Source of the DNA: a virus
Length of the DNA: 64,000 nt
Reading direction: 5' to 3' (one strand)
IMG/VR virus record: IMGVR_UViG_3300028920_000039
Location: 62,001 to 126,000 of that record
A program made the translations under genes and the position numbers. Positions 16,162 through 27,445 of this stretch are shown here, one piece after another; the first letter of the stretch is position 1, and each line of letters begins with the position of its first letter. Below the pieces are notes generated by a model. It was not told the DNA's origin, did no database searches, and saw only the letters and a program-made list of their open reading frames with translations.

Positions 16162-16971
16162 ATGAGTACTGAGGAGAAAGAAACAACTGTGGAAACTCAA
16201 GATACAACCCCCGAACCCGAGGAAACAACAGCCGGTCCTTACGACAAGGAAGTGGTACTTCCGAGTAAAGGGATGTTCTATGATGGTGTTCTTTCTGATG
16301 GGAGGGTGACCTTGCGCCCCGTCAGCGTTCAAGAGGAAAAACTGCTGGCGGGGAATGCTGGTAATAGACTGGAACTTGCAGATAAGGTGCTTCAGAAGTG
16401 CATTGTCTCGAAGTGCCTGCCACTGTCCGACCTGTTGATGACCGACAAGTTCTATTTGTTGTTGGTATTACGATCCATCAGTTACGGGACAGAGTATGGG
16501 TTTACGCTTGCTTGCGGAAGCTGCAAGTTTGAATTCCAGCATTCAGTGAAACTACCTGAAGGACTTCAGTTGAAGGTTGCAACAGAAGGTGACGTAGAGC
16601 CTTTTGAGGTTACGCTTCCTGCTTGTAAGAAGAAGGTTTCACTTCGATTCCTTCGCGGATACGATGAGGAGGAAATCGAGAATTTCGTCAAGACACTTCC
16701 TGACGCAGGAAAGGATGATGGTGATCCTGGTTATCCTTTCCGGCTGTCACGATTCATTGATAAGATTGAGGGGGAGGATGTTGACCCTATTGAGAAGTTG
16801 CAGTTTTGCGAAAAGCTCATAGGGATGGATTCTATGAAGATTCGGCATTCGATTGCTGAGAGGGAAACTGGCCCCATCTTGACAGTGAGTGCGAAGTGTC
16901 CGAATTGCCAAACACCTGTGAGGTCTATCCTCCCGCTCACCAACGACTTTTTTCCGACGCCTACTGCTTAG
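16162..16971 (+). CDS. Tail assembly chaperone/gp26-like protein
   Basis: A 269-residue protein between tube and tape-measure genes, the conserved place of the tail assembly chaperone. The N-terminal ~25 residues are acidic and disordered. The core LPSKGMFYDGVLSDGRVTLRP and LRSISYGTEYGFTLACGSC looks like the T4 gp26-type baseplate-assembly family. Two CxxC pairs (CGSC and, near the end, CPNC) could bind zinc. The 3' end overlaps a second reading frame over 16922-16971 containing a run of six T, so a longer frameshifted product is likely. Confidence 0.65.
   Translation: MSTEEKETTVETQDTTPEPEETTAGPYDKEVVLPSKGMFYDGVLSDGRVTLRPVSVQEEKLLAGNAGNRLELADKVLQKCIVSKCLPLSDLLMTDKFYLLLVLRSISYGTEYGFTLACGSCKFEFQHSVKLPEGLQLKVATEGDVEPFEVTLPACKKKVSLRFLRGYDEEEIENFVKTLPDAGKDDGDPGYPFRLSRFIDKIEGEDVDPIEKLQFCEKLIGMDSMKIRHSIAERETGPILTVSAKCPNCQTPVRSILPLTNDFFPTPTA
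16948..16953 (+). other. Candidate slippery site for +1/-2 ribosomal frameshift
   Basis: Six consecutive T form two Phe codons (TTT TTT) just before CCG near the end of the chaperone gene. A +1 or -2 shift here enters the frame that continues to 17173. The two frames overlap only between 16922 and 16971, and this is the one homopolymer in that stretch. Confidence 0.5.
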
Positions 16972-17173
16972 CGCGAGGGCTGCTGAGCTGAAGGAACTGG
17001 TTAGGCAGCAAGTGGCTGCATCAATGTTTTTGGGGATTTCTTGGGAGACATCAAGCAAGATGTCCGTACCTGAATTCAAAGCAGTTCAGGAAGCCGCCAA
17101 GGAGTTACAGGAAGAGATGAAGACCGATGGGCCTTCTATGCCAGGAACTTTGGGGAAAGCAAGGGTCTTTTAA
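16955..17173 (+). CDS. Frameshifted C-terminal extension of the tail chaperone
   Basis: In the +1 frame relative to the chaperone, 16922-17173 is open and encodes about 70 sensible helical residues (SARAAELKELVRQQVAAS ... FKAVQEAAKELQEEMKTDG) with no start codon before GTG 17012 or ATG 17024. Neither of those has a suitable SD. The stop TAA overlaps the tape-measure ATG by one base. A chaperone read through by frameshifting just ahead of the tape measure is a conserved device in tailed phages (lambda G/GT, P2 E/E'). A stand-alone 49-residue gene from ATG 17024 is the alternative. Confidence 0.6.
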   Translation, partial: RRLLLSARAAELKELVRQQVAASMFLGISWETSSKMSVPEFKAVQEAAKELQEEMKTDGPSMPGTLGKARVF

Positions 17174-18672
17174 TGCCTGAGAAGAAAGAGTCTATACACG
17201 AGCATATCTTGGATGTACGTCTTAAAGACAATGCTTCCAAGGAGGCTAAAGGGATGCTGGGCGGGTTGAAGGGCCAGTTTACCAAGTTCTTTGAGCAGTT
17301 TCAGTTGACGGCAACTATTGGAGGGGGGATGGAGAAAACCCTGGCTTCCCCGGCAATACCCCCTAAAAGTGTTCAGCAAATGGCCGCAGAACATATTCGT
17401 CAAGCACAAATAGCTGAGCAGAGGCCCGGTATCGGACAGAACCTGCTTGGTGCGGGCATACTGGGCGGGGCCATGCTTAGTAAGCTGGTAGGCACACTCA
17501 TTAAAGACACCTTTGAAATACCTAAGAATCTTCGAACTATTATGTCTCGTCGAAAAGCGGAGGGGGCATCGCCTGTTCTTGGTGAAGAGGAGTTGAAGGG
17601 TAAGACTGAGTTTGGAATGAGTGCGCATATCATGCCGGTGTTTTTAACAGGTGTTGACCCTTCTGTACACAAGCAGTTGACGACGCTAGCTTTGGGGACA
17701 AGAAGAGCAGGACCTGAAGATGTTGATGTTAGTAAGGTTGGCGAAGGTGAAAAACACAAAGCCACTATCTTTGGTAGCATTATTAAGAAGATGTTCACTG
17801 CAGGCAAAACCCGTGCTCTTTCTATCTGGGTTTTTCTTGGCAAAGCAATGGCGCCTGTTTTGGATCTTTTGGCTAACACATTGATGCCTCTGATGGTTCC
17901 ATTGCAAGAGTTTCTGATGAACATCATTGTGTCGGTTCTTCAACCACTTGTAGCACGATTGCTTCCAAAAATGCAAGACCTGTTCCTGAACCTGTCCACT
18001 CGATTACTCCCTACATTTGTCAGATGGGGGCAGAAATTGGGTGATTGGCTGATGACGTTAATTGATTGGTTTGCTGGTGAAGGCGTACCAATGGCTCGAA
18101 ATGCTTTCAACGTAGCTGTTGATTTCATCAAGAATCTAATGGATTGGGGTGTGTTTCTCAAAGAATCCTTGTCGAGTCTCATGGTTTTCATGACTTCATT
18201 CAAAAACGGATTCATAGCTTTCGGAGAGTGGCTTGGAGAAGCGGCCTGGGCAGTATGGGACTTCCTGGAACCTGTTCGCAAAGCTATTATGAATTTCGGC
18301 CAGTGGTTAGGAGAGGTGGGTTACAAGGCCTGGGATCTGCTTGTCAAGATCTTTGACAAGGTTTCAGGATGGGTCAAGAAGGTTGGTAAGTGGCTGGGCT
18401 TCGGCAAAGGTGAGGAGAGGGGCGACATTCAGGAGTTTCAGAGAGGCGGTTTGGTTACATCAACCGGTCCTGCTCTAGTTCATCAAGGCGAAACTGTATT
18501 TCCGAGTGGCTACTCACAAGAAAGCCTGGTTATTGCCAGAAATGGTCTGGGGCAATTGAGGGACATATCCTACATTCTATCTCAGGGTTTTTCGCAGTTA
18601 GCATTGCAGACCCAGGGGGCGGCACCTGGTTCCAGCATTGTTGATGATGTTTTGCGAATGGAAGGTTTGTAA
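17173..18672 (+). CDS. Tape measure protein
   Basis: A 499-residue protein. The middle (about 210-390) is rich in long hydrophobic amphipathic helices with many Trp/Phe/Leu. The C-terminus has FQRGGLVTSTGPALVHQGE, the Gly-rich GGxxxxxGPxxVxxGE motif often found near the end of tape measure proteins. It sits between chaperone and baseplate genes as expected. The length would predict a short tail (very roughly 70-75 nm at 1.5 angstrom per residue). The start overlaps the stop of the upstream frame. Confidence 0.78.
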   Translation: MPEKKESIHEHILDVRLKDNASKEAKGMLGGLKGQFTKFFEQFQLTATIGGGMEKTLASPAIPPKSVQQMAAEHIRQAQIAEQRPGIGQNLLGAGILGGAMLSKLVGTLIKDTFEIPKNLRTIMSRRKAEGASPVLGEEELKGKTEFGMSAHIMPVFLTGVDPSVHKQLTTLALGTRRAGPEDVDVSKVGEGEKHKATIFGSIIKKMFTAGKTRALSIWVFLGKAMAPVLDLLANTLMPLMVPLQEFLMNIIVSVLQPLVARLLPKMQDLFLNLSTRLLPTFVRWGQKLGDWLMTLIDWFAGEGVPMARNAFNVAVDFIKNLMDWGVFLKESLSSLMVFMTSFKNGFIAFGEWLGEAAWAVWDFLEPVRKAIMNFGQWLGEVGYKAWDLLVKIFDKVSGWVKKVGKWLGFGKGEERGDIQEFQRGGLVTSTGPALVHQGETVFPSGYSQESLVIARNGLGQLRDISYILSQGFSQLALQTQGAAPGSSIVDDVLRMEGL

Positions 18673-19208
18673 TGGCTACTGCACCTGTTCTAAAGATTGG
18701 CGATATGGAGTTTGAGCTCGAGCAGAGCTTCTCTGATGGATATCGGAATGACATTCGACCTCCTGGTGAAATGACTCACAGGTGTCATCCTACACATTTC
18801 ATATGGACAGGCGGGGAGTTCACACCTTTGAATATTGCTATCAATTTGGCCGTTGGTGTCCAATCAGCCCTTACCACTCCGCAAACATTGAGAGACGCTC
18901 TGCGGAAGTTCTATCGATATTGTATTCCTAGCAATCCGGTAACTAGCAAACCTCCCGAACCTGTTGTTATCAGCCTGGGTGACTGGTATAAGAAAGTAGG
19001 GTATATGGGTGACCTTAACGTCACTTATATGGAGCCATGGGATATTGAAACCAGTATGCCTATGCGAGCTGAAGTGAGGTTCACTTTTATTATCGATTAC
19101 TTGGCTTTCATTCCTGCTGTAAAGGGCCAGAAATCAGCCGCCCTGCTCCCTTCTTCGTCGAATTGGGATTTCAACTTTACAGTCGGCTCTCGACAAGGAG
19201 GTAGATAG
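18672..19208 (+). CDS. Baseplate/tube-initiator protein (P2 GpU-position)
   Basis: A 178-residue protein overlapping the tape-measure stop by one base. I recognise no diagnostic motif. Order identifies its likely role: tape measure, this gene, LysM-like protein, hub, spike, wedge is the P2 order T-U-X-D-V-W, where U is a ~160-residue tail-tube-terminal protein. The central part (VVISLGDWYKKVGYMGDLNVTYMEP) is beta-rich like tube-related proteins. The call rests on synteny. Confidence 0.55.
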   Translation: MATAPVLKIGDMEFELEQSFSDGYRNDIRPPGEMTHRCHPTHFIWTGGEFTPLNIAINLAVGVQSALTTPQTLRDALRKFYRYCIPSNPVTSKPPEPVVISLGDWYKKVGYMGDLNVTYMEPWDIETSMPMRAEVRFTFIIDYLAFIPAVKGQKSAALLPSSSNWDFNFTVGSRQGGR

Positions 19209-19210
19209 AG

Positions 19211-19573
19211 ATGGGTGCAGAATTTCTGAAAAACAGAAGTGCCATTGATAATCGTTATTCTTTGACGTCAGTGCATATTGATGATTCGGTTGCTCCAGGA
19301 CGTCGTCGGTACGGTTTGTGGGTTCCTGCATTGATCAAAAGCCTTCCCGAATCTCCGCTTGATGACGGTACTTATCACAGGTACACAGTTGCTTCCTCGG
19401 ATATTGGTAGATTGGATTTGATTGCATGGCGGTATTATGAAGAGGTTTCCTGGTGGTGGGTTATTGCTTACTACAACAGCATTAAGAATCAGATTACCGA
19501 TATGAGTGTCGGCGATTTGCTCGTCATACCTTACAAAGAAATCATTGCTGCGGCGATTGAAAGGCAGTTGTAG
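19211..19573 (+). CDS. LysM-like baseplate protein (T4 gp53/P2 GpX-like)
   Basis: A 120-residue protein with an AAGGAGGTAG SD. The C-terminal ~60 residues run from YHRYTVASSDIGRLDLIAW through WWWVIAYYNSI to MSVGDLLVIPY. This is the LysM-type fold seen in T4 gp53 and P2 GpX, where it clips baseplate wedge and hub together. The terminal VGDLLVIP is the usual LysM ending. Position before the hub gene agrees. Confidence 0.78.
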   Translation: MGAEFLKNRSAIDNRYSLTSVHIDDSVAPGRRRYGLWVPALIKSLPESPLDDGTYHRYTVASSDIGRLDLIAWRYYEEVSWWWVIAYYNSIKNQITDMSVGDLLVIPYKEIIAAAIERQL

Positions 19574-19576
19574 TGA

Positions 19577-20695
19577 ATGTCGGTTGAAGCAACAACAATG
19601 GAGCTGAAGTTAGTAGGTGACACAATTTCACTTCAGAAAACAGTTGGCATGGATGCCGAGATTTTGGAGACTATTTACGGACAGTCAGCTTACAAGATAA
19701 AGATTGCGGATGTGGATATAGCTACCTGGAATCAGGTGGCTCGAGAGTTTGAAACCATCGATATGAGTTTTCGATGGGGGAGAGTAGATGGCCAAGGTAA
19801 GATCACGTGGAGTGAATGGCGCTACCTTCAGCCTCGACGGTTCGAGTTTCAGATCAAAGGCAATATGCTAGACATCTTTGTGTTAGCCACCGATAAGATG
19901 TTTCTTCTGAAGCATCATTCACCGCAGCGGTTGTTTGACGAGATGTCAGTTAAGGAAGTGCTGGAGGACATTGTCAGTAAAGCTGAGTTGCGAGCATCGA
20001 TTGATAGCAGTTTGTCGTCGACGAAGTATACTTTGTACCAGGCTACGATGAGTGATTATGAGTTCATACAGAAAGTAGTTCTTCCCAGGGTTGGTTTGAA
20101 GGGTGTTTTGTTGTTTATGGATCGCGGAGATCGTTTGGTTTTGAAACAGAGGAAGAAGGAGGATCCGGTTGTTAAGTATAGCTATTCGGCTGAAGGTGAC
20201 GATGAGTCAATAGTGCTTTCGTGGTTCAAGTCAACAGTTGTGGTCAACAGCTCAAACTTTGGCACACTAGCTGCCGCTTTTGATCCTCTCAAGCAGCAAG
20301 GAGAGCCTTATCTCAGAACCTTCTTGGCAGATGATGAGTCGGAAGTTCGTGAGAAGGCATTTGCCGGCAAGAACACCCCGAAACCTATTTCAATTTCAGG
20401 ATCACCGGGCAATGTGGAAAATGTGGTTGTGGAGCTTCTCGGCGCAAATATTGATGAAGAGTTGAAGTCACGAGTAGATTGGGAGCCGCCTTTGTCGATG
20501 TACAGGGTGGCCCTTCCTTCATACTTTTTGCCACAAGTTGAAGTAGCAAACACAGCCTATTTAGAAGCAGGATTGCCAGGAGGTTCGCAGCAGGCATTCA
20601 CAACAGGAAACTATTTGATATATGCTGTCTACCATAGAATTGAGCCTGCGAATGTTATGACGTATGTGTTCGGGGAACGAAGGGGTTCAGCATGA
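19577..20695 (+). CDS. Baseplate hub protein (T4 gp27/P2 GpD-like)
   Basis: A 372-residue protein. The block QATMSDYEFIQKVVLPRVG, followed by a strand-rich region, is typical of gp27/GpD/VgrG N-terminal hub domains. The opening beta-rich domain (about 1-110) and the C-terminal VYHRIEPANVMTYVFG also fit. Hub trimers link the tube to the central spike. The spike gene starts within its stop codon region (ATGA-type overlap at 20692). Confidence 0.75.
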   Translation: MSVEATTMELKLVGDTISLQKTVGMDAEILETIYGQSAYKIKIADVDIATWNQVAREFETIDMSFRWGRVDGQGKITWSEWRYLQPRRFEFQIKGNMLDIFVLATDKMFLLKHHSPQRLFDEMSVKEVLEDIVSKAELRASIDSSLSSTKYTLYQATMSDYEFIQKVVLPRVGLKGVLLFMDRGDRLVLKQRKKEDPVVKYSYSAEGDDESIVLSWFKSTVVVNSSNFGTLAAAFDPLKQQGEPYLRTFLADDESEVREKAFAGKNTPKPISISGSPGNVENVVVELLGANIDEELKSRVDWEPPLSMYRVALPSYFLPQVEVANTAYLEAGLPGGSQQAFTTGNYLIYAVYHRIEPANVMTYVFGERRGSA

Positions 20696-21510
20696 AATAT
20701 CCTGGTCTATACAGAGGTTATGTGCTCAATAACGACGATTCAGGGCTTGAACAACCTTACTTGGGTCGTTTACAAGTGCATGTTCCTGAAGTTTACGGAG
20801 AGGTGGAAGACACCACTAAGTTGCCTTGGGCATGGCCTTGCTTTCCTGGTTTTGGTGGTGGCGTGACCCAAGAAGATGCGGATGGAGAAGGAGGGGGCAG
20901 GACCAGCGCAATGATAGGCCTTCCAGCTATTGGATCTACTGTGTGGGTGATGTTTGAGCAAGGCGATATTCAAGTACCTGTGTGGATGGGCACGTGGATA
21001 GGGCAGCAGACATCCCTCCCTTCTGAAGCAAAGGAGTATAGCTTGCAAGGTCGAAGCGCTCAGTATCCTGAGATATTCCTCATCAAAACACCTTTCAGTG
21101 AAACGGCTATGATACGGATAGTAGGTGATGGTCTTATTGAAATACGCTTGCAAGATATGTTTGTCAGATTGAAGGGCGAAACTGAAGAAGACGCAGAGGA
21201 CTCAGAAATTGAAATCACCGCTGCCTATGCAGACATCAAATTGAACACAGCACAAGGAAAGATCACATTGTCTGGTAAAGAAGTGGATGTTTTGTCTCAA
21301 GAAAACATGAAAATACAAGCGGGTGTGTATACCACTGACTCAGACGGCAATCAGGTGGTTGCAATAGAAGGTGACCTAGAGGTGGTTGCAACTAAGGATT
21401 CTACTTATCACATAGAAGAAAAGAGCGTCCTTCGTTCCGGTGAGGGTGGTGGGTTTTTTCTACGGACACCAAACGCCAGTGGCTTTGAAAGACATGGGGG
21501 CTCGTTATGA
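20692..21510 (+). CDS. Central spike protein with OB-fold (T4 gp5/P2 GpV-like)
   Basis: A 272-residue protein. Residues 1-115 form the gp5/GpV-type OB-fold domain: GLYRGYVLNNDD ... LGRLQVHVPEVYGE, then GLPAIGSTVWVMFEQGDIQVPVWMG. The remainder is repetitive beta sequence suited to a trimeric beta-helix spike, ending with a short Gly/Ser tail. No lysozyme domain is present, unlike T4 gp5. It would pierce the outer membrane or cell envelope at the tail tip. Confidence 0.8.
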   Translation: MKYPGLYRGYVLNNDDSGLEQPYLGRLQVHVPEVYGEVEDTTKLPWAWPCFPGFGGGVTQEDADGEGGGRTSAMIGLPAIGSTVWVMFEQGDIQVPVWMGTWIGQQTSLPSEAKEYSLQGRSAQYPEIFLIKTPFSETAMIRIVGDGLIEIRLQDMFVRLKGETEEDAEDSEIEITAAYADIKLNTAQGKITLSGKEVDVLSQENMKIQAGVYTTDSDGNQVVAIEGDLEVVATKDSTYHIEEKSVLRSGEGGGFFLRTPNASGFERHGGSL

Positions 21511-21899
21511 GTGAATTTTGGAAGGGGATAGCTTTGCCTTGGAGTGGTACGATTCCTTCTGTGATTGAGCCGAAGGATGATAGAGAGGTACTCAAGAGCA
21601 GTGTGTTGTGGATTGTGCTGACAGCGCTCGGTGAGAGAGTGATGCAACCAGAGTTTGGCTCTTTGCTTCCTGGGGCTGTGTTTGAACAAAACGATGCGGT
21701 ATTAGCTGAGTCAATCAAGACTTCAGTTCGGAATGCTATTTCTCGGTGGGATGATCGTATCACTTTTGTGGACTTTACTGTTACAGCTGAAAACAATGTT
21801 ATGACCTGCTCATTGCAATACAAGATGAACATTGATCCGAGGCGTGATAGCATCGATGTGGTTGCTTTTGAAGTGACTCCTGATATGCTAAGATCATAG
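21507..21899 (+). CDS. Baseplate wedge protein (T4 gp25/P2 GpW-like)
   Basis: A 130-residue protein with the signature GERVMQPEFGSLLPGAVFEQND and SIKTSVRNAISRWDDRI of the gp25/GpW wedge family. T4 gp25 is 132 residues. It overlaps the spike gene by 4 nt. It nucleates sheath polymerisation on the wedge. Confidence 0.88.
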   Translation: MSEFWKGIALPWSGTIPSVIEPKDDREVLKSSVLWIVLTALGERVMQPEFGSLLPGAVFEQNDAVLAESIKTSVRNAISRWDDRITFVDFTVTAENNVMTCSLQYKMNIDPRRDSIDVVAFEVTPDMLRS

Positions 21900-21987
21900 A
21901 TATGAAGTGCTTGCTTTGCAGTCTGGTATTAGTTGAAAAGCGACAGATCCGATCTATCGCAGAAGTTGCATAACCAAGGAGAAAGAA

Positions 21988-24036
21988 ATGACCACCGCGG
22001 CGACTCCGGCTATTGATTATACAGCGAGGGACTTCCTTACAATCAAGGAAGCACTCAAAGAGCATTTGAAAGCCAAGTTCCCGACGACTTGGCGAGACTT
22101 CTACGAGTCCAGTGCAGGTATTGCAATCCTTGATTTGATTGCTTACAGCCACGATGTTTTGAGCTTTGGGCTTGATTATACAGCCAATGAGCTGTATCTT
22201 CCGACGGCGCGAGACAGAGATTCGGTCCTGCTCTTGGGTCGGCTGGTTGGTTATCAGTTGCGCACTGCAACATCTGCTTCGGTTGTTTGCACTTCTCGAA
22301 TCGATTCTACCTACACAGAAGGCATCATCATTCCTGCTGGCTCCACTATCAAGAGCACAGGCAATGTTGATTTCGTGACAACTGAGGATGCGCGGATTGA
22401 GGCTGGTTCCGTAGTTGGTACAGTTACTTTTGTTCAAGGCGTCAATGTCACAGAGAACTTCTCGTCTGATGGTTCAGCCTTTCAGAAGGTTAATCTAACC
22501 AGGTATTCGGTGGTACAGGGCACCGTGTCAGTTTTGGTTGATGGTGATGAATGGACTGAGGAGACGTCACTGGCGTATGCTGGTGCTAACAGCAACGCTT
22601 TTTCTGTTGAGTATGCTGAGGATGGCGTCGCTACAGTGGTATTTGGTGATGGTACTAGCGGAAGGGTTCCTCCGGTGGGTTCTAACATCGAGGTCACATA
22701 TCGAACAGGTGGTGGCTTATCTGGTAATATTGCTTTGAATGAAATCAGCGGAACCGTCCAAGGCTACCGGGAACTTGTGAGCCCTACTGCTTGGGTTACA
22801 GTTAATATTCTCAATGATGCACAGAGAGGTGCCGGCGGTGAGGAAGCCGAGTCAGTATCTCACGCCAAGTTGTGGATTCCGCCTTGGATCAGAGCAAACG
22901 GTCGAGCGGTAACCGAAACAGACTATGACGCTCTCGCCAATGCTTTCTCAGATTCTACCTACGGCGCACCAGCATTTGCTAAGTCGAAGCTGAAGCAAGA
23001 GATTCCTGAGCTGAATACGGTCGAGCTGTATGTCTGGGCGCGTGATTCAGGCGGTGATATTGTAACGCCGTCTCAGGGGCTTAAGGACGCGCTTGACACC
23101 TACTTTAACAACAACGGGACAGGTTCAGTCAAGTGCATTTGTACTCACACAGAGGTGGTCGACGGGCTGATTGTTTACATTGATGTGAGCATAGCGATCC
23201 GGGTTGCCACATCGTATGTCTCTGCCGGTGTCATCACAGAGGTGCAAACGACTATCGAATCGCTGTTCGATTCTTCTGAGGTCGCTCCGGGCCAAGACTT
23301 TCGGTTGAGTGCTCTATATGAAGCAGTTCACTCACTGGCTGGTGTTGACTACTGCTTGGTTCGTAGCCTGGTCGCTTCTTACATCACTACAGAGATAGTA
23401 GGGGTAGGAGATGATACTGACGTTACTTTCACATCCACATTGGATCTTGATCCTGGGCTTGAGGTGGTTCCGCATACTGTCAGGATGTACTACGGTGCAG
23501 AGACAGAAGTCCTAACGGATGATGGTGAAGGGAATCTCCTCGACTCGATCCAGACCGTCAAAGGATCTATCGACTACGAGACAGGCTCTATCACAGGCAT
23601 CTTCGCTTCAGCGCCGGCAAGCGGTGCTTCGGTTTATGCTGAGTATCGCCACAAACTCGACTATGCTCGTGGTGAGGTGGAAGACACTGGCGACGGGACG
23701 ACAACAATATTTGAAGGTGCTGTCACCTACCCTCCTGTGAACCCTTATGATCCTACCACAGGGCAGAAAGGCATCGCTTTCAGCGATGGCAACCAGGTCA
23801 TTTTGGATGATGGAGACGGGAATCTGGTTGATGACCCAACCGACCCTTTGTCGTCGAACAGAGGCTTAATCGATTACGGAACAGGGGGCTACACCTTGCG
23901 GTTTCCCAACCCCCCTCCGAATAACGCTGAGATCCGCAGCACTTACATGCAGATCTTAGAGACCGATTCGCAGGATATTCCGATAGAGAAGAGCCAGATA
24001 GCAGTTAAAGGTCTGATCACCATCTCGACACTATGA
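21988..24036 (+). CDS. Baseplate wedge protein (T4 gp6/P2 GpJ-like) with tandem beta modules
   Basis: A 682-residue protein with an AAGGAG SD. Residues 1-460 match the baseplate J-like family: DYTARDFLTIKEALKEHLKA, YESSAGIAILDLIAYSHDVL, ATSASVVC, then VTETDYDALANAFSD. The C-terminal ~220 residues hold two copies of a beta module with LTDDGEGNLLDS/ILDDGDGNLVDD and an I-D-Y-x-T-G strand. The capsid protein at 5581 carries the same module. The N-terminal part joins the wedge ring; the modules may be exposed at the rim. An 88-bp gap precedes it. Confidence 0.85.
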   Translation: MTTAATPAIDYTARDFLTIKEALKEHLKAKFPTTWRDFYESSAGIAILDLIAYSHDVLSFGLDYTANELYLPTARDRDSVLLLGRLVGYQLRTATSASVVCTSRIDSTYTEGIIIPAGSTIKSTGNVDFVTTEDARIEAGSVVGTVTFVQGVNVTENFSSDGSAFQKVNLTRYSVVQGTVSVLVDGDEWTEETSLAYAGANSNAFSVEYAEDGVATVVFGDGTSGRVPPVGSNIEVTYRTGGGLSGNIALNEISGTVQGYRELVSPTAWVTVNILNDAQRGAGGEEAESVSHAKLWIPPWIRANGRAVTETDYDALANAFSDSTYGAPAFAKSKLKQEIPELNTVELYVWARDSGGDIVTPSQGLKDALDTYFNNNGTGSVKCICTHTEVVDGLIVYIDVSIAIRVATSYVSAGVITEVQTTIESLFDSSEVAPGQDFRLSALYEAVHSLAGVDYCLVRSLVASYITTEIVGVGDDTDVTFTSTLDLDPGLEVVPHTVRMYYGAETEVLTDDGEGNLLDSIQTVKGSIDYETGSITGIFASAPASGASVYAEYRHKLDYARGEVEDTGDGTTTIFEGAVTYPPVNPYDPTTGQKGIAFSDGNQVILDDGDGNLVDDPTDPLSSNRGLIDYGTGGYTLRFPNPPPNNAEIRSTYMQILETDSQDIPIEKSQIAVKGLITISTL

Positions 24037-24037
24037 C

Positions 24038-26574
<2,537 letters not shown>

Positions 26575-26578
26575 TACA

Positions 26579-27445
26579 ATGGCATACGATTCGCAGATAC
26601 GTTTAGATTACCACAAACCACTCCTTATTGATGGTAAGCCGATGTTGGAGTGTTGTTGTGATCCGTGCTATTGGCCTGTGATAGAAGATTTGTGGCCACC
26701 CAACAACTACACTCAATATGGCACCACAGCTACTCATCCTTTCTGGTGTTACGTGGATTATAGGTTCTGTGATTGGGTGAAGCTTGATGTTTATGCTGGA
26801 TCGGGATGTACAGGTTTTTTAGGAGGGGACTGGATATTCACAACTTACTCTTCTGCAACGAACTGGCTAACGATCACTGCTAGAGAAACCGTTGCACCTT
26901 TCAACCCCATTCAGTTTCCTTCTGGTACTACTATTTATTGGAAAGTTACTGCTTACAACAATTGTGGTGGCGAACATCGATTTACATTCGGACCCTGCAG
27001 AAAATGGACTTATATAGGTGATACAGGCAATGATTGCAACAACTGTGTGCCCAAATTGCCGAACAATGTCACAGTCATATTTTCCAACATGACAGGGTCA
27101 TTCACTCTTTTTCAGAACAAGAGTCCTGTAGTGTGTTCCTATACTTCATATTGTCACTGGGAGAAGGTGGGGGGAGATTTGGGGTATTTCTATGTGGGTC
27201 TTCCTCCTACAATTCCTGTAGGCAGAAGGGTTGAGGTTGATGTGGATGCAAATGGCATATGGAGAGTGTATGTGCTTCATAGTTACTCGCCTACAGGCTT
27301 GTTTTCTTGTTTCTGCCGTTGGCGCCATGGCAATCCTGGCTGTCCTTGTACCAGCCCCCCTCTAATCACGATCCCTTACAGTGCAGATCTACAGTGGTGC
27401 TCGGGCACCACAACCACTCAAGCCAACATAACGGTGGCTGTATGA
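26579..27445 (+). CDS. Cysteine-rich hypothetical tail-tip protein
   Basis: A 288-residue protein with about 25 cysteines, including CCCDPC near residue 45, CRK, CNNC and CFCRW/CPC near the C-terminus. The sequence is beta-rich (Tyr, Thr, Trp, Gly), with no signal peptide. It lies four bases after the collagen-like protein and overlaps the next gene by 4 nt. A fibre or receptor-binding role is suggested by order. The many cysteines beside a radical SAM/SPASM gene also make it a candidate substrate for peptide modification (inference). Confidence 0.65.
   Translation: MAYDSQIRLDYHKPLLIDGKPMLECCCDPCYWPVIEDLWPPNNYTQYGTTATHPFWCYVDYRFCDWVKLDVYAGSGCTGFLGGDWIFTTYSSATNWLTITARETVAPFNPIQFPSGTTIYWKVTAYNNCGGEHRFTFGPCRKWTYIGDTGNDCNNCVPKLPNNVTVIFSNMTGSFTLFQNKSPVVCSYTSYCHWEKVGGDLGYFYVGLPPTIPVGRRVEVDVDANGIWRVYVLHSYSPTGLFSCFCRWRHGNPGCPCTSPPLITIPYSADLQWCSGTTTTQANITVAV

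Noticed and set aside
20692-21510. A lysozyme domain in the spike protein, as in T4 gp5
   Set aside because: No Glu/Asp/Thr lysozyme motif and too short; only the OB-fold and beta-helix are visible.
21900-21987. Near-palindrome GCGACAGATC/GATCTATCGC before the wedge gene
   Set aside because: The loop is only one base and one pair is mismatched; no T-run, so neither terminator nor operator can be supported.
27307-27441. Upstream extension of the Cys/His-rich gene at 27442
   Set aside because: It lies within the previous gene, has no SD, and ATG 27442 forms the overlap typical of this genome.
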